Made by a program: the position numbers and the translations under genes | In this document: piece by piece, positions 63,948 through 64,000 of the stretch | Position numbering within the stretch: position 1 is the stretch's first letter | How the letters are laid out: each line of letters opens with the position of its first letter | Notes under the pieces: generated by a model | What the model saw: only the letters and a program-made list of their open reading frames with translations | Told to the model about the DNA's origin: nothing | Database searches by the model: none | Assembly (NCBI RefSeq): GCF_004364335.1 | Contig: NZ_SOCR01000003.1 | Span: 372,001-436,000, forward strand | Reading direction: 5' to 3' | DNA: 64,000 nt | DNA from: Pseudomonas graminis | GTDB taxonomy: Bacteria; Pseudomonadota; Gammaproteobacteria; Pseudomonadales; Pseudomonadaceae

Positions 63948-63970
63948 CGGCGCTGCCACTGGCAGCGCCG
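63948..63970. repeat. Hairpin downstream of lepB
   Basis: CGGCGCTGCC/GGCAGCGCCG with a three-base loop; no T run follows, so it is an mRNA-stabilising or weak attenuating structure rather than a clear terminator. Confidence 0.5.
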
Positions 63971-64000
63971 TATGTCATTCAGGGCCATGTTGCGTGGTCG

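Overview
The window is chromosomal DNA from a fluorescent-lineage Pseudomonas. Supporting landmarks are the conserved nadB / algU-mucA-mucB-mucD / lepA-lepB block, the ygfZ-sdhE-ygfX block, a PhaG acyltransferase, a TtgR/PmeR-type repressor cut by the left edge, high-GC codon use, and the dispersed REP/REPIN palindromes typical of the genus. I see no prophage, insertion sequence, CRISPR array or rRNA operon. One tRNA (Gly, anticodon TCC) lies near 28.8 kb.

Left part (1-13.5 kb): end of a TetR efflux repressor, a free-standing periplasmic Cache protein, a DHA2 drug exporter, a LysR / ThDP-decarboxylase divergent pair, an AraC regulator beside a small monooxygenase-fold protein, and a flavin reductase. 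Then come two paralogous small secreted proteins built from alternating 13-residue DGSDHVGANR / DGADRVGANR repeats, and an MHS-family dicarboxylate/2-oxoglutarate symporter. The symporter has a near-consensus sigma-54 promoter, two upstream palindromes and a Crc/Hfq motif. Its probable regulators (DctB/MifS kinase and DctD/MifR activator) lie upstream in the same direction, separated from it by a 1.5-kb tandem array of REPINs with a period of about 250 bp.

Middle (16.6-34.5 kb): periplasmic beta-glucosidase BglX, a LemA-TPM-TPM cluster, a methyltransferase, an EamA exporter, a SIR2-like DUF4917 protein, hemerythrin, an EAL phosphodiesterase, tRNA-Gly, PhaG, an RsuA-type pseudouridine synthase with a small CWC zinc-ribbon-like protein, and a very large DUF6543-type putative toxin.

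Guanidine operon (34.6-42.6 kb, minus strand): a guanidine-I (ykkC) riboswitch precedes an ABC importer, two DUF1989 proteins (urea-amidolyase-associated / carboxyguanidine deiminase type) and a biotin-dependent urea/guanidine carboxylase. The carboxylase reading frame carries an in-frame REPIN insertion. No allophanate hydrolase is present in the window.

Right part (42.8-64 kb): a Gly/Tyr-rich lipoprotein, an acyl-CoA hydrolase, ung, an AbrB-type membrane protein with a tctCBA tricarboxylate transporter and divergent tctDE two-component genes, an HDOD protein, ygfZ-sdhE-ygfX, nadB, the AlgU envelope-stress operon without mucC, lepA and lepB.

The strongest points for follow-up are the REPIN domesticated inside the carboxylase, the tandem REPIN array between dctBD-like genes and their probable target, the duplicated DGSDH-repeat proteins with a conserved upstream element, and the DUF6543/Stv-like giant protein behind the guanidine operon. 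Starts and functions were read by eye; no database search was run.
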